A DNA stretch of 22,107 nt, taken from positions 1-22,107 of the forward strand of contig JAWAEB010000021.1 of the NCBI GenBank assembly GCA_038891515.1, given 5' to 3'. A program made the translations under genes and the position numbers. The stretch comes from HRBIN01 sp038891515 (GTDB lineage Archaea > Thermoproteota > Nitrososphaeria_A > Caldarchaeales > Caldarchaeaceae). This document shows, piece after piece, positions 7,389 to 14,908 of the stretch. The notes under the pieces are model-generated. The model was not told where the DNA came from. It saw only the letters and a list, made by a program, of their open reading frames with translations, and ran no database searches. Each line of letters starts with the position of its first letter. Positions within the stretch are counted from its first letter, which is position 1.

Positions 7389-8231
7389 TTGCACGGTCTT
7401 GCATCTGTTGTGCTGGCTGGAGGAAGGTCCGAGAGGTTCGGCTCCAATAAGCTCTTAGTGAGGATAGGAGGTGAAACAATGCTGGCGATTGTCTGTAGGG
7501 CTCTCTCATCTATCTCCGATGAGGTCTACCTCTCGGCAAGGTCTCTCGCCCAAGGCATCGGGCTCATGGAGGTCGCTGGACTGGATAGGGTGAGGGTTGT
7601 GGCCGATGATAGGAGCTTGGGTTGCACAGGCCCAGCCGCAGGCATCGTAACAGCTGCACTCAAGACTGGGGGAGATTTTCTTCTGGTGGCTCCGGGTGAC
7701 ATGCCATATCTCAGCGTCAAGCCACTGGAGAAATTTGCGAGACTGTGTATTTCTGTAGGTGCCGATGCTGGAAGTGTCTTCTATGGCTTAGGCGACGTTG
7801 AGACTCTCCTACAATTCCATAGGACTTCATGGATAGTTTCCAAGGGTGTCAATATCTGCAGGATGAAGACAGCCTCGGTCAGGGCAACAGATCTGCTCAG
7901 ATATGCTCCCAAGCTGGTCCTGATAGGTGCAGGCCGCCTAACGAGAAATCCCCACGTCTTCAACAACATAAACACGCCCAGCGACTTGAGAACTAGGAGA
8001 CCATCTTCAGACCTATCACCGCGCCACCTGCTAATGACGGAATTGGGTAGGAGGGCCTACGTTGCTCTCGAACTTTGCAGGAGAGGTGAGTATGATAGTG
8101 CGGCCCGCATCTTCAGCACGGAGGGAGACAGCTACCTCTCGATGCATGTTAAGCTTCTTGCCGCTCACGCATACCATGATGCATGGAATTCATGGGTCGC
8201 TTCCATTAACCGCCCAACAACCCGGAGGTGA
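7389..8231 (+). CDS. MobA-like nucleotidyltransferase (molybdenum cofactor guanylyl/cytidylyltransferase family) with C-terminal extension
   Basis: Rossmann-type NTP transferase. LASVVLAGGRSERFGSNKLL (4-23) is the nucleotide-binding signature of MobA/MocA enzymes; GCTGPAAGIVTAAL and FLLVAPGDMPYLS carry the guanine-binding region and the metal-binding Asp. Likely reaction: transfer of GMP (or CMP) from GTP/CTP to molybdopterin. Another sugar- or cofactor-nucleotide transferase remains possible. TTG at 7389 is preferred over the GTG at 7326 because AAAGGGGTG lies upstream at Shine-Dalgarno distance and the catalytic motif then falls at the normal position. The core needs about 200 residues; about 80 more (after TPSDLRTRRPSS) form an apparently alpha-helical tail rich in Arg/Ala/Tyr that I do not recognise. 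It is divergent from Mrp and overlaps the convergent PUA gene by 26 bases. Confidence 0.82.
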   Translation: MHGLASVVLAGGRSERFGSNKLLVRIGGETMLAIVCRALSSISDEVYLSARSLAQGIGLMEVAGLDRVRVVADDRSLGCTGPAAGIVTAALKTGGDFLLVAPGDMPYLSVKPLEKFARLCISVGADAGSVFYGLGDVETLLQFHRTSWIVSKGVNICRMKTASVRATDLLRYAPKLVLIGAGRLTRNPHVFNNINTPSDLRTRRPSSDLSPRHLLMTELGRRAYVALELCRRGEYDSAARIFSTEGDSYLSMHVKLLAAHAYHDAWNSWVASINRPTTRR

Positions 8232-8718
8232 TTATCTTCCACTCCTTATCCTCCACATGGTGTAGGTTTTTCACAACTCTGCCCCGGCTAGCTCCATATG
8301 CATCATTAAGCGGGATAAGAGCTTCGCCGATGGCTAGGGGCTTGGAGTAGATCTCATCCCTCACCACTACCATGTCTCCCGCATTAAATTCACCTATGAA
8401 TACCTTGATGCCTGGCCTCATGATGTCTGCCCCCGATGTCACGGGCCCCACCGCGCCCATATCCACCTTGACGGATGGTAGCGTCTGAAGTATCCCCTCG
8501 TTGGTCTGGGTCAGGGCGGGGAAGGTTCTACCGGCCTTCCTCAGCATGAAATGAGGTCCCACAAGGTAGATTTCGACATCCTCAGTTTCGAAGATTTTTA
8601 TCTCGGATTTTAGAAGTGTTTTCAAGACCGATCTGTCGGGGAAGAATTCTTTGATAAGTGGCTCGAGATCTTCCCTCTCACTCTTTTTTAGACTTCTTAC
8701 CTTCAGCCTTTCCCGCAT
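8206..8718 (-). CDS. PUA-domain RNA-binding protein, MCT-1/Tma20-like
   Basis: 170-residue protein matching the two-part layout of MCT-1/Tma20: an N-terminal MCT-1-like domain (about 1-85, ending TLPSVKVDMGAVG) and a C-terminal PUA domain with VTSGADIMRPGI (about 93-104), the stretch that in eukaryotic MCT-1 reads VLSGANIMCPGL. The GADIMRPG and IGEALIPLNDA segments are PUA hallmarks. In eukaryotes this family acts with DENR in ribosome recycling and re-initiation; archaeal members probably bind rRNA, tRNA or the small subunit, which is inference. The ATG at 8718 follows AAGAGGT closely. The gene begins inside the last 41 bases of the PCD-like gene, so the pair is translationally coupled, and its 3' end overlaps the MobA-like gene convergently. 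Confidence 0.85.
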   Translation of the reverse strand: MRERLKVRSLKKSEREDLEPLIKEFFPDRSVLKTLLKSEIKIFETEDVEIYLVGPHFMLRKAGRTFPALTQTNEGILQTLPSVKVDMGAVGPVTSGADIMRPGIKVFIGEFNAGDMVVVRDEIYSKPLAIGEALIPLNDAYGASRGRVVKNLHHVEDKEWKIITSGLLGG

Positions 8719-9001
8719 ACCTCTTCTCCAACTTATTGATGAGAGCTGCAGTGTTGAAGTCCTTCATTGTTAATCCGCCTAGGTCATGGGTTGTCAGCCG
8801 CAGGACCACCTTTCCATATCCCACATATGCGTCTGGATGGTGATTCAGCCTCTCGGCTAGAGAGGCTACTTTATTGAAAAATCTCACTGCCTGGCGATAT
8901 GTGGGAAAATGATAAGTCTTCACTAGGGTCTTACCCCTAAGGCTCCACCCTCTCAAACCTCTGACCCTTCTCCTAGCCTCCCTCATCGTGAGAAGCCGCA
9001 T
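8678..9001 (-). CDS. Pterin-4a-carbinolamine dehydratase-like protein (PCD/DCoH family)
   Basis: 107-residue protein of the PCD/DCoH family. The active-site motif is LNHHPDAYVGYGKVVLRL, with the paired His of the usual HHPEW, followed by LTTHDLGGLTMKDF, where the third catalytic His and the conserved D/GGLT are visible. Classical PCD dehydrates 4a-hydroxytetrahydropterin for aromatic amino acid hydroxylases; prokaryotes without those hydroxylases often carry PCD-like proteins that have been linked to molybdopterin metabolism, which fits the MOSC, MobA-like and Mo-hydroxylase genes here (inference). A TATA-like TTTATTAG at 9026-9033 is 28 bases from the ATG at 9001, so I prefer it over the TTG at 9007. 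The tail is Lys-rich (KAEGKKSKKE) and encoded by the overlap with the PUA gene. Confidence 0.87.
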   Translation of the reverse strand: MRLLTMREARRRVRGLRGWSLRGKTLVKTYHFPTYRQAVRFFNKVASLAERLNHHPDAYVGYGKVVLRLTTHDLGGLTMKDFNTAALINKLEKRYAGKAEGKKSKKE

Positions 9002-9025
9002 TACCAACTGACTGGGGCTAACTCT

Positions 9026-9033
9026 CTAATAAA
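9026..9033 (-). promoter_or_regulatory. TATA box for the PCD-like / PUA operon
   Basis: Minus-strand TTTATTAG is centred about 28 bases before the ATG at 9001, predicting a leaderless two-gene transcript. Confidence 0.5.
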
Positions 9034-9147
9034 CACTTCCGAGAGCAGGCCCTACTGAAGTAGTGCCTATTAGCCATAAGACTTAACGGGCTAATTGTGG
9101 ATGGGTAGTCTCGTGAGTGTTTTGGCTGCAGGTCGTATCAGCCCTTT

Positions 9148-9594
9148 CTACTTTACCACAAGTACGGAACAGTTGGCGTGGCTCACGACGCCGCTAGCCA
9201 CACTTCCCAGCACGAGCTTCTTAAATCCTGAGAGCCCCTTCGTCCCCACCACAATCAGATCAACCCCATTGTTCTCTGCGTACGTTGTTATCGCCTCCAC
9301 AATTGATGGTGCGCCCTCCAATATCTCGGACTTGGCTGAGATTTTGAATTTCTCCACATCGGTGATTGCTTGGGAAACCCATTTCTCCCCCTCAGTTCTC
9401 GCCTGTTCATAGTAATCTCTTAGACTCGTGGGCGGTATCCCTGCTACTGCGAAAAGGTATGATGGCTGCGGCACCACATGAAGCACGATGAGCTCTGCTC
9501 CGAACTTGCCGCATAGTTCACCTGCCATCGTGACAGCTCTTCTACTGTTCTCAGAGCCGTCCACAGCCACCAGAACCCTTCTTACAGGTGACAT
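9148..9594 (-). CDS. Universal stress protein, UspA family, ATP-binding type
   Basis: 148-residue single-domain Usp. The N-terminal strand VRRVLVAVDGSENSRRAV is the family opening, and VVGTKGLSGFKKLVLGSVA contains the G-2x-G-9x-G-S nucleotide-binding motif, so this is an ATP-binding (MJ0577-like) type. LHVVPQPS and VLVVK mark the internal and final strands. It probably modulates stress or starvation physiology; no partner domain is fused. The frame continues up to 9642, but a TATA box (9616-9623) lies inside that extension, 26 bases before the ATG at 9594, so the shorter leaderless form is chosen. It stands alone, divergent from the tRNA gene. Confidence 0.9.
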   Translation of the reverse strand: MSPVRRVLVAVDGSENSRRAVTMAGELCGKFGAELIVLHVVPQPSYLFAVAGIPPTSLRDYYEQARTEGEKWVSQAITDVEKFKISAKSEILEGAPSIVEAITTYAENNGVDLIVVGTKGLSGFKKLVLGSVASGVVSHANCSVLVVK

Positions 9595-9615
9595 ACTTAC
9601 AACAGCTACTCCCCT

Positions 9616-9623
9616 CATATAAG
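9616..9623 (-). promoter_or_regulatory. TATA box for the UspA gene
   Basis: Minus-strand CTTATATG is centred 26 bases before the ATG at 9594. The identical octamer occurs before the carboxyltransferase gene at 11335-11342. Confidence 0.6.
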
Positions 9624-9631
9624 CATGAATA

Positions 9632-9640
9632 CCTAAAAAC
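9632..9640 (+). promoter_or_regulatory. TATA box for tRNA-Arg
   Basis: CCTAAAAAC is centred 27 bases before the first base of the mature tRNA (9663), the expected archaeal spacing; transcription would start at or very near the tRNA 5' end. Confidence 0.5.
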
Positions 9641-9662
9641 ACCTGTCAAACACTAGGAACAA

Positions 9663-9737
9663 GGGCCCGTGGCCTAGAATGGACAGGGCGCCGGCCTCCG
9701 GAGCCGAAAGTCGTGGGTTCAAGTCCCACCGGGCCCG
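9663..9737 (+). tRNA. tRNA-Arg (anticodon CCG)
   Basis: A full cloverleaf can be drawn: acceptor GGGCCCG (9663-9669) pairs with CGGGCCC (9730-9736) with discriminator G9737; D stem GCCT/GGGC (9672-9675, 9686-9689); anticodon stem CCGGC/GCCGA (9691-9695, 9703-9707) around the loop CTCCGGA, anticodon CCG at 9698-9700; T stem GTGGG/CCCAC (9713-9717, 9725-9729) with loop TTCAAGT. CCA is not encoded, as is common in archaea, and there is no intron. One oddity is that the first pair of the anticodon stem (27-43) is C-A, where relatives usually have U-A. It reads CGG codons. Confidence 0.95.
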
Positions 9738-9740
9738 TTC

Positions 9741-9757
9741 CCCGTATCTTATATGGG
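9741..9757 (+). other. Short hairpin just after tRNA-Arg
   Basis: CCCGTAT and ATATGGG can pair (one G-U) around a CTT loop, starting 4 bases after the tRNA. It is not followed by a T-run, so it could aid 3' processing or termination, or be chance. The remainder of 9758-9944 shows no gene. Confidence 0.25.
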
Positions 9758-9944
9758 AAAATAAGAAATCGGAAGGTAAAAGAGATGGGATGGTTGGTTA
9801 GTGGTAGTCGTTTTCAACAACCCATGCTTAGTCATCGAATCCTACGAGTCTGGTTCTAGCGGTTCACGAGCCTCGCTGAGTAGTTTTCCAGTGCTTTTCT
9901 AACAGTTCCTCATTTTCTTTTCCCTAAAGCCTGATTCATAATGT

Positions 9945-9950
9945 TTTTGG
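9945..9950 (+). repeat. Target-site duplication, left copy (TTTTGG)
   Basis: TTTTGG directly abuts the left inverted end of the insertion sequence; the same six bases follow the right end at 10862-10867. Confidence 0.6.
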
Positions 9951-10861
9951 CCAGTCTGGCGTAGTCTTGCTTCATGGTTGATAGTGTCTATGTTGGGCCG
10001 GTCCAGTTTTTTGGGTTTGTTGCTCCTGTTCTTGAGCCCTTCGCTGATAGGGTGGCTGGGGCTTATAGGTGTAGTGTTAGTGGTAGGGGTGGGAAGTATT
10101 ATCCATGCCTGCAGATGGTGTTCGCATGCTTATGGATGTCCTTGAGGGGCCTAAGCCAGAGAGGGCTTGACAGGCTTCTAGAGGTAGACAGTGCTCTAGC
10201 TATTGCATGCGGCTTCATGGAGAAGACTCCAAGCCAGCCTACGATAAGCAGGTTCATAGACAGGATGGGTGATGCAGGAATATCCTTAGCCATGAGGCTT
10301 ATGGTAATATAGTCGGGATGAGGCATCTGGCTTTAGATGAGCCTCTAGAGGCCTACTTCAGGAATGACCCAGAAGCTGAATGGGGCTATAGCGTAAAGCT
10401 AGGCATATATAAGGTTCATGTTGTAGTAGACGCTCTATCAGAGCTGCCCATAGCTCTTGAGGTGACCCCTGCCAGCATCCACGATACGAGGCTATTCAGG
10501 AGGCTCCTATGGAGGAGTATGAAGCTTGGAGGTATCAGGGTTGTTGAGGCTGACCCAGCGTATGACTCTAGGAAGAATAGGGAGTATGCTGTCAGCCATG
10601 GAATAAAGAAGGAGAATCAGGGTAAGGAGGAGATGGGCTGTAGAGCATAACAACTCAAGACACCTAGACACACTCAAGAGCATACACAGGGTTAAGAGCA
10701 TAAGAAGAACAAAGATATACATGGCCGCTACAGCCCAGCTAGCAGTCGCCGTAGCCGCAGCAGCCATAGGCAGACCAGAAAAAGCCAGATCATACAGAAC
10801 CATGATAGCCAAAAACAGGATTATGAATCAAGCTTCCCTAGATAATATTTAGCCAGATTGG
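9951..10861 (+). mobile_element. 911-bp insertion sequence with decayed DDE transposase (IS4/IS5 superfamily)
   Basis: The element is bounded by imperfect 10-bp inverted ends, CCAGTCTGGC (9951-9960) and GCCAGATTGG (10852-10861, one mismatch after reverse complementing), and flanked by a direct 6-bp duplication TTTTGG. It holds a single transposase gene whose stop codon runs into the right end. It sits about 210 bases downstream of tRNA-Arg. It can no longer make its own intact transposase because of two frameshifts, but the ends might still be mobilised by a related enzyme. Family assignment rests on the DDE spacing and the WGY...KVHVVVDA segment. Confidence 0.75.
9974..10852 (+). pseudogene. 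DDE transposase with two frameshifts
   Basis: Three pieces in two frames give one near-complete protein of about 290 residues. Piece 1 (9974-about 10312) is the N-terminal helix-rich domain with LRGLSQRGLDRLL and TPSQPTISRFIDRMG. Piece 2 (about 10318-10625, other frame) has the first catalytic Asp in HLALDEPLEAYFRND (D codon 10336-10338), then WGYSVKLGIYKVHVVVDA, and the second Asp in VEADPAYDS. Piece 3 (about 10628-10852, back in the first frame) begins RRWAVEHNN with the catalytic Glu (codon 10643-10645) and ends with the family-typical tail AAAAIGRPEKARSYRTM. The breaks fall between 10303-10318 and 10618-10631, with no slippery heptamer visible, so mutation is more likely than programmed frameshifting. 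Retention of all three DDE residues suggests recent inactivation. Confidence 0.85.
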
Positions 10862-11334
10862 TTTTGGCTCTTCTCTTACCTTTTCCTACATTTCCTTTCA
10901 ACCCAACACTACTGGGCAACGTGTGATGAAACACAACTTAACATAGGAAAATGCTAATGCGACTAGCTGACCAGTTGCAAGGCATGTCTCTCTTCAGCCC
11001 TACATAGATGTGGTGGCACAAGTGCTTCACTCGCCTAGCAATGCAAGATTTTCCGTCACGGTTCTTGTCTCGTTAACGCCCTTACAGCTGAGCCATATTA
11101 TACTACTGTGCATCTGCTCCTTGACTATAATGTGGTTTAAAATGGAGGCTATTGGCCCGGAGGAACTATGTGTGCACGATGTTGATGTGTTCGCCTTATC
11201 CACTGGAAAATCTAATGTCCTTTTTGCGTTTAAGACCTACTCCGAAAAGCCGTGTTAGACCCATGTTATCTGTGAGCATTATGAGGGTTTATCAGCCCTA
11301 AAGGAGCTTTCCCCCTTCACATAACCTGAAAGCA
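10853..11334. other. Roughly 480-base stretch without a convincing gene
   Basis: Between the IS end and the carboxyltransferase promoter I see no coding sequence with recognisable motifs. One 82-codon plus-strand frame (11010-11258, GTG start) has an unusual mix of hydrophobic and Cys/Met residues and no homology I recognise; it is probably chance. The right target duplication lies at 10862-10867. Confidence 0.5.
10862..10867 (+). repeat. Target-site duplication, right copy (TTTTGG)
   Basis: Direct copy of 9945-9950, immediately outside the right inverted end of the insertion sequence. Confidence 0.6.
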
Positions 11335-11342
11335 CTTATATG
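11335..11342 (+). promoter_or_regulatory. TATA box upstream of the carboxyltransferase gene
   Basis: CTTATATG predicts a transcription start near 11365. That is downstream of the GTG at 11356 and close to the in-frame TTG at 11368, so the true first codon may be the latter. Confidence 0.5.
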
Positions 11343-11355
11343 CTGTGTTCATGAG

Positions 11356-12795
11356 GTGTTTCCTGCATTGAGCAGTCCAGCGACCAATCTCAGCGTATGG
11401 GAGCGTATTTCACTGCTCCTAGATCTGGGTAGTTTTGAGGAGTTTCTCGCAGGGGTCGAGTATGGCGGTAGTGAGAATTTGCGGAAGAGGGGTGATGGTG
11501 TGGCGGCAGGTTTGGGAGAGGTGGACGGGAGGGTTGTTGCTGTCTACGCTCATGACCCGACATTTCTTGGTGGAAGCTTAGGCGAGGTGGGTGCGAGTAA
11601 AATAGCCAGGCTCTACGAAGCTGCGGTCAAGTACGGTATTCCAATCATCGGCCTCTCCGACTCCTCTGGGGCTAGGATACATGAGGGCCCCAGCTCCCTA
11701 ATGGCTGTTGGAGCGCTATTCCAAGCCATTAGAAGAGCTGCTGGTAGGATACCCCAGATAACCGCGGTTCTCGGTGGATGCGTGGGAGGAGCTGCATTCT
11801 CAGCAGCTATGGGTGACTTGGTGGTGGGCTGTTCGGGACGGGGATATATCTTCCTCAACGGACCAGCTGCCGTCAAGAAGGTTGTCGGCGGGGAGGTGAC
11901 TGTGCAGGAGCTGGGGGGTGTTGATGTGCTGGCCAGAACTTCCGGCATGATAGACCTCTTGGCGAGAGACGAGGTGGAAGTTATTGAAAAGGTGAAGCGT
12001 CTCCTCTCATACCTACCGTCTAACAACAGAGAACTAGCGCCTTTAGAAACACATGAGTCGAGTGAGGCTGACCGACCTTCTAAAATCAGTCTCAAGCCTG
12101 AGGGTTCTTATGACGTAAGAGAGGTTGTGGCCGAAGTCTTTGACAGGGGCTCAACCTTGGAGCTACAACAGTTCTACGCTCCCAGCATGTTCACAGGTCT
12201 GGCCAGGCTCAACGGTATCCCTGTAGGTGTTATCGCCAACCAGCCACTCCACAATAAGGGCGTGATAGATTTTGACGCAGCGGTCAAGCTGTGCAGGCTT
12301 GTGAGGCTTTGCAGCTCTTTCAATCTACCAATAGTGACTTTCGTGGACACGCCCGGCTTCGCGCCAGGTACTGAGCAGGAGCATAGGGGCATAGTAAGGC
12401 TGGGCTCCCAGATCTTCACAGCCTACATCGATGCGCTGGTGCCGAAGGTGTCAGTCATACTCGGACGCGCCTACGGAGGCGGCTACATAGCCATGAGTAG
12501 CAGGGGGATTGGCGCCGACTATGTCATAGGATTGCCCTCAGCAGAGGTGTCGGTGCTTCCCCCCGACTTGGCGGCGGAGATAATATACCGGAAGCAGCTA
12601 GATGGAATGTCTGAAGATTCAAGGATCAATGCCTTGAGGGAGCGTGAACTGGAGTTGAGGGCGCGATACTCTGGAGATGCTCTTCTCACGATGGGGGTGG
12701 TGGATAAGTTGGTGGAGCCTGAGGAGATTAGGCCCACTCTAGCCAAGGTAGTCCAGACACTATATGCTAGGTATGGCGCTCAGCTGACTCCGTAG
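11356..12795 (+). CDS. Acyl-CoA carboxylase carboxyltransferase subunit (propionyl/acetyl-CoA carboxylase beta, PccB-like)
   Basis: 479-residue carboxyltransferase with both crotonase-fold halves: the N-domain with DSSGARIHEG (102-111) and VLGGCVGGAAFSAAMGD, and the C-domain with TFVDTPGFAPGTEQEHRGIVR (about 328-348) and ILGRAYGGGYIAMSS. The paired Gly-Gly oxyanion-hole loops are intact. It would transfer CO2 from carboxybiotin to an acyl-CoA or run the reverse decarboxylation. It is some 30 residues shorter at the N-terminus than typical PccB proteins, lacking the first helix, while catalytic parts are complete. The start is uncertain: GTG at 11356 or, judging by the TATA box at 11335-11342, TTG at 11368. 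No biotin carboxylase or biotin carrier gene is in the window. It is convergent with the DUF1116 gene, overlapping it by 16 bases. Confidence 0.9.
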   Translation: MFPALSSPATNLSVWERISLLLDLGSFEEFLAGVEYGGSENLRKRGDGVAAGLGEVDGRVVAVYAHDPTFLGGSLGEVGASKIARLYEAAVKYGIPIIGLSDSSGARIHEGPSSLMAVGALFQAIRRAAGRIPQITAVLGGCVGGAAFSAAMGDLVVGCSGRGYIFLNGPAAVKKVVGGEVTVQELGGVDVLARTSGMIDLLARDEVEVIEKVKRLLSYLPSNNRELAPLETHESSEADRPSKISLKPEGSYDVREVVAEVFDRGSTLELQQFYAPSMFTGLARLNGIPVGVIANQPLHNKGVIDFDAAVKLCRLVRLCSSFNLPIVTFVDTPGFAPGTEQEHRGIVRLGSQIFTAYIDALVPKVSVILGRAYGGGYIAMSSRGIGADYVIGLPSAEVSVLPPDLAAEIIYRKQLDGMSEDSRINALRERELELRARYSGDALLTMGVVDKLVEPEEIRPTLAKVVQTLYARYGAQLTP

Positions 12796-14051
12796 ACCTC
12801 AGCATACCGTCTGAGGGCCTTCTTGAAACAGTCCATAGGAATCTCCACCAGTCCAGCGCCTATCTGACCAACTCCAGCCTTCCTATGGGCTATCCCGGTA
12901 TCGGCTACAGGAGTTAGGCCGAACCTCAACACACGTCGCATATCTATCCCCGTCGGAGTTCCTTGGAAGTCTAGGTAAGGCAGAGTGAAGTACTTATGTC
13001 TACCATGACAGATCTTTGCCATCCTCTCAGTCAGTTCCAGTGATTCTCTGACGCTGCCGCCGACGAATCTTACTATCGCCGGACTTGCTGCAATAGCTGC
13101 AGCGCCGATACCCGCCGTCTCGGTGATGGTGCTATCGCCTATGTCGGGGTTCGCATCTCCTTCGCTGTAGCCGGGGAAGTAAAGTCCACGTGGGATGGGT
13201 GCAGGTGAGGTAAACCATTCTTCACCCAGCCCACTCACCCTGATTCCAACTTCTGTCCCATTTCTTGTGATGGTGGTTATTATTGTGCTGTGCTTGATGT
13301 TGTGGGCGCTGTCAGCCATCACCTTACAGGCGGCCATGGCCAAGTTGACGAAGAAATGGTTGTTACCGTCTATTGTCCTGAAAACCCTCACGGCAGTCTG
13401 CTTATCCGCCGAGCCAACAATGTATGGTGTCAACTCACGTAGCAAGAGTGAGGTTGCAGCTACGTTCCGGTTGTGACACTCATCACCCATGTGTATTGAC
13501 TGCGCAATGATGTTCTTAAGGTCAATTCCACCTTTGTCTGCCACCGCATCCTTCAGAGACGCATCCAAGACCCCACCCACCTCCTCGTTGAGGTATCTCA
13601 GCCTCTCCAACACATCAGATGAGTATGCACCATATCGTAGAACGCGTCCAAGCCCCTCATTCAAGTTGGTGTAGGACATCACTCCAGTATGTTTATCCCT
13701 CACCGTGAAGACCTTCATTGACGGTGATATTACCCCAGCCATTGGGCCCACGGCGGAGTTGTGGTGGTTTGGCTCCATCACGATTTCACCTGTCTCGGCC
13801 AGCCTGATAGCCCTCTCAGGCGTCTCAGCCCACCCCTCATACATAGCCGCGCCAATTATAGCACCACGCAGAGGCCCACTGGCTCTATCCCAAGTGATAG
13901 GCGGCCCGGCGTGAGTGAGGCGAAACCCACTGCCCAAGAAAGGTAATGCCCTTTTGGCGACTGTCACACCCACGAGCAGGGGGGTTGCCTCCATCATCTT
14001 CTCGACTGCCTTGTTATTCGCCTCCTCAATGGTCTCTCGGAGGGGTTCCAT
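12780..14051 (-). CDS. DUF1116 protein, AllG (YlbE)-like subunit of oxamate carbamoyltransferase
   Basis: 423-residue full-length DUF1116 protein, very similar in layout to E. coli YlbE/AllG. Shared landmarks: LTHAGPPITWDRASGPLRGA (about 45-64), NHHNSAVGPMAGVISPSM, NLNEGLGRVLRYGA, HMGDECHNRNVAATSLLL, NNHFFVNLAMAACK, GIRVSGLGEEWF, DIGDSTITETAGIGAAA and, near the end, DTGIAHRKAGVGQIGAG. In E. coli, AllF, AllG and AllH together form the oxamate carbamoyltransferase that splits oxalurate with phosphate into oxamate and carbamoyl phosphate in anaerobic allantoin use. I infer a related carbamoyl- or acyl-transferring role; the substrate is unknown. The start is 10 bases after the cyclase stop, so cyclase and allG form an operon. 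It is transcribed opposite to allF, unlike the usual collinear arrangement. Confidence 0.9.
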   Translation of the reverse strand: MEPLRETIEEANNKAVEKMMEATPLLVGVTVAKRALPFLGSGFRLTHAGPPITWDRASGPLRGAIIGAAMYEGWAETPERAIRLAETGEIVMEPNHHNSAVGPMAGVISPSMKVFTVRDKHTGVMSYTNLNEGLGRVLRYGAYSSDVLERLRYLNEEVGGVLDASLKDAVADKGGIDLKNIIAQSIHMGDECHNRNVAATSLLLRELTPYIVGSADKQTAVRVFRTIDGNNHFFVNLAMAACKVMADSAHNIKHSTIITTITRNGTEVGIRVSGLGEEWFTSPAPIPRGLYFPGYSEGDANPDIGDSTITETAGIGAAAIAASPAIVRFVGGSVRESLELTERMAKICHGRHKYFTLPYLDFQGTPTGIDMRRVLRFGLTPVADTGIAHRKAGVGQIGAGLVEIPMDCFKKALRRYAEVYGVS

Positions 14052-14061
14052 TGGCCAACAC

Positions 14062-14874
14062 TCATTCGGAGGTCAGGGCCACAACCCTGCAGTAGGCGCT
14101 CTCGCCACCGTCAAACCTGAACGGCAGCCCAGCTATCACACATCTCCTGTTGAGTACCTTCTCAATCTCACCACCGAGGTTCTCCACATGGAGTATCATC
14201 TTGGGAAAGAGCATGGTGTGCATGACCTGATAGTTCTCGGGCCAAGGAAGCAGCTCGTCGATCTTCCTACCCCATTTCTTCTCAGCCTCCGCCACAAGGT
14301 CGGGTCTGGCACGCCGAATAACGGTGTTGAGTGGATGGTCTTGGGATATGGCGTCCACGCCAAGCCACTTAAGCCCCTTGCTGATACACCACCTAGCGAA
14401 CCGCACATCTGGGCCGGGATGTTTGCAGATGTATCTAACCTCGTCGGGCTCGGCACCGCACCAAGCGTATCGGCTATAACCAGTGTAAAGTAGGAGTATA
14501 TCGCCGGATCGTATCTCCACACCACCTTCGCGGGCAGCCTTCTCCACAGTCTCATCAGTGTAGATGTCATAGTCTCCCACGTAGCGGCTGATATCCAGCA
14601 CCACACCCTCACCTATGAAGTAATCTATGCCAATGCTCCCGATATCCTTACCGCCCGTCATGAAGTGTAGTTGCCCGTCAAAGTGGGTTCCCGTGTGCAT
14701 CGGCCCCTCGATATACATGGCGTTGACGCTGTGTTCCGCGAGTCTCTTAATCCATGTCCACTTGAAGGGTGGATACCACATGAAGGGTGGGGCTTTGGCG
14801 CTTGTTGGCTGAGATAAGTCGTAGACCGTCACCCTAGACCAATTTACGATTACGCTCCAGTTAAACACTGGCAT
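14062..14874 (-). CDS. Cyclase-family metal-dependent hydrolase (kynurenine formamidase/isatin hydrolase-like)
   Basis: 270-residue member of the cyclase family (PF04199), whose studied members hydrolyse amide bonds or cyclic amides such as N-formylkynurenine and isatin using Mn or Zn. The metal-binding signature HTGTHFDGQLHF (60-71 from the chosen start) is intact (HxGTHxDxxxH), and DLSQPTSAKAPPF, VVLDISRY, GDILLLYTGYSR and WLGVDAISQDHP are all typical. The ATG at 14874 is preferred over 14913: the TATA element at 14898-14908 lies inside the longer form, and the longer form would collide with the divergent FdrA gene. It leads the operon with the DUF1116 gene. Context suggests an amide or ureide substrate feeding the AllFGH-like enzyme; this is inference. 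Confidence 0.87.
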   Translation of the reverse strand: MPVFNWSVIVNWSRVTVYDLSQPTSAKAPPFMWYPPFKWTWIKRLAEHSVNAMYIEGPMHTGTHFDGQLHFMTGGKDIGSIGIDYFIGEGVVLDISRYVGDYDIYTDETVEKAAREGGVEIRSGDILLLYTGYSRYAWCGAEPDEVRYICKHPGPDVRFARWCISKGLKWLGVDAISQDHPLNTVIRRARPDLVAEAEKKWGRKIDELLPWPENYQVMHTMLFPKMILHVENLGGEIEKVLNRRCVIAGLPFRFDGGESAYCRVVALTSE

Positions 14875-14897
14875 GTATGATTGTTGGCTTGGGGACT

Positions 14898-14908
14898 GAT
14901 ATAAATAT
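14898..14908. promoter_or_regulatory. Symmetric TATA element shared by the divergent cyclase and FdrA genes
   Basis: GATATAAATAT reads as a TATA box on both strands. Its centre is about 28 bases from the cyclase ATG (14874, minus) and about 27 from the FdrA ATG (14930, plus). The 55 bases between the two ATGs leave no space for another promoter. Confidence 0.6.

Noticed and set aside
9663..9737. tRNA as an integration (att) site for a genomic island
   Set aside because: I found no repeat of the tRNA 3' end in the following 1.6 kb and no integrase gene; only an IS lies downstream.
10303..10645. Programmed frameshifting in the transposase
   Set aside because: Two shifts in opposite directions and no slippery heptamer or obvious stimulatory structure; mutational decay is simpler.
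11010..11258. 82-codon plus-strand frame after the insertion sequence
   Set aside because: GTG start without ribosome site or TATA at the right distance, odd residue mix and no recognisable motif; more likely chance in a non-coding stretch.
13195..14493. Several plus-strand frames opposite the DUF1116 and cyclase genes
   Set aside because: They lie wholly opposite two well-supported genes and show no family motif.
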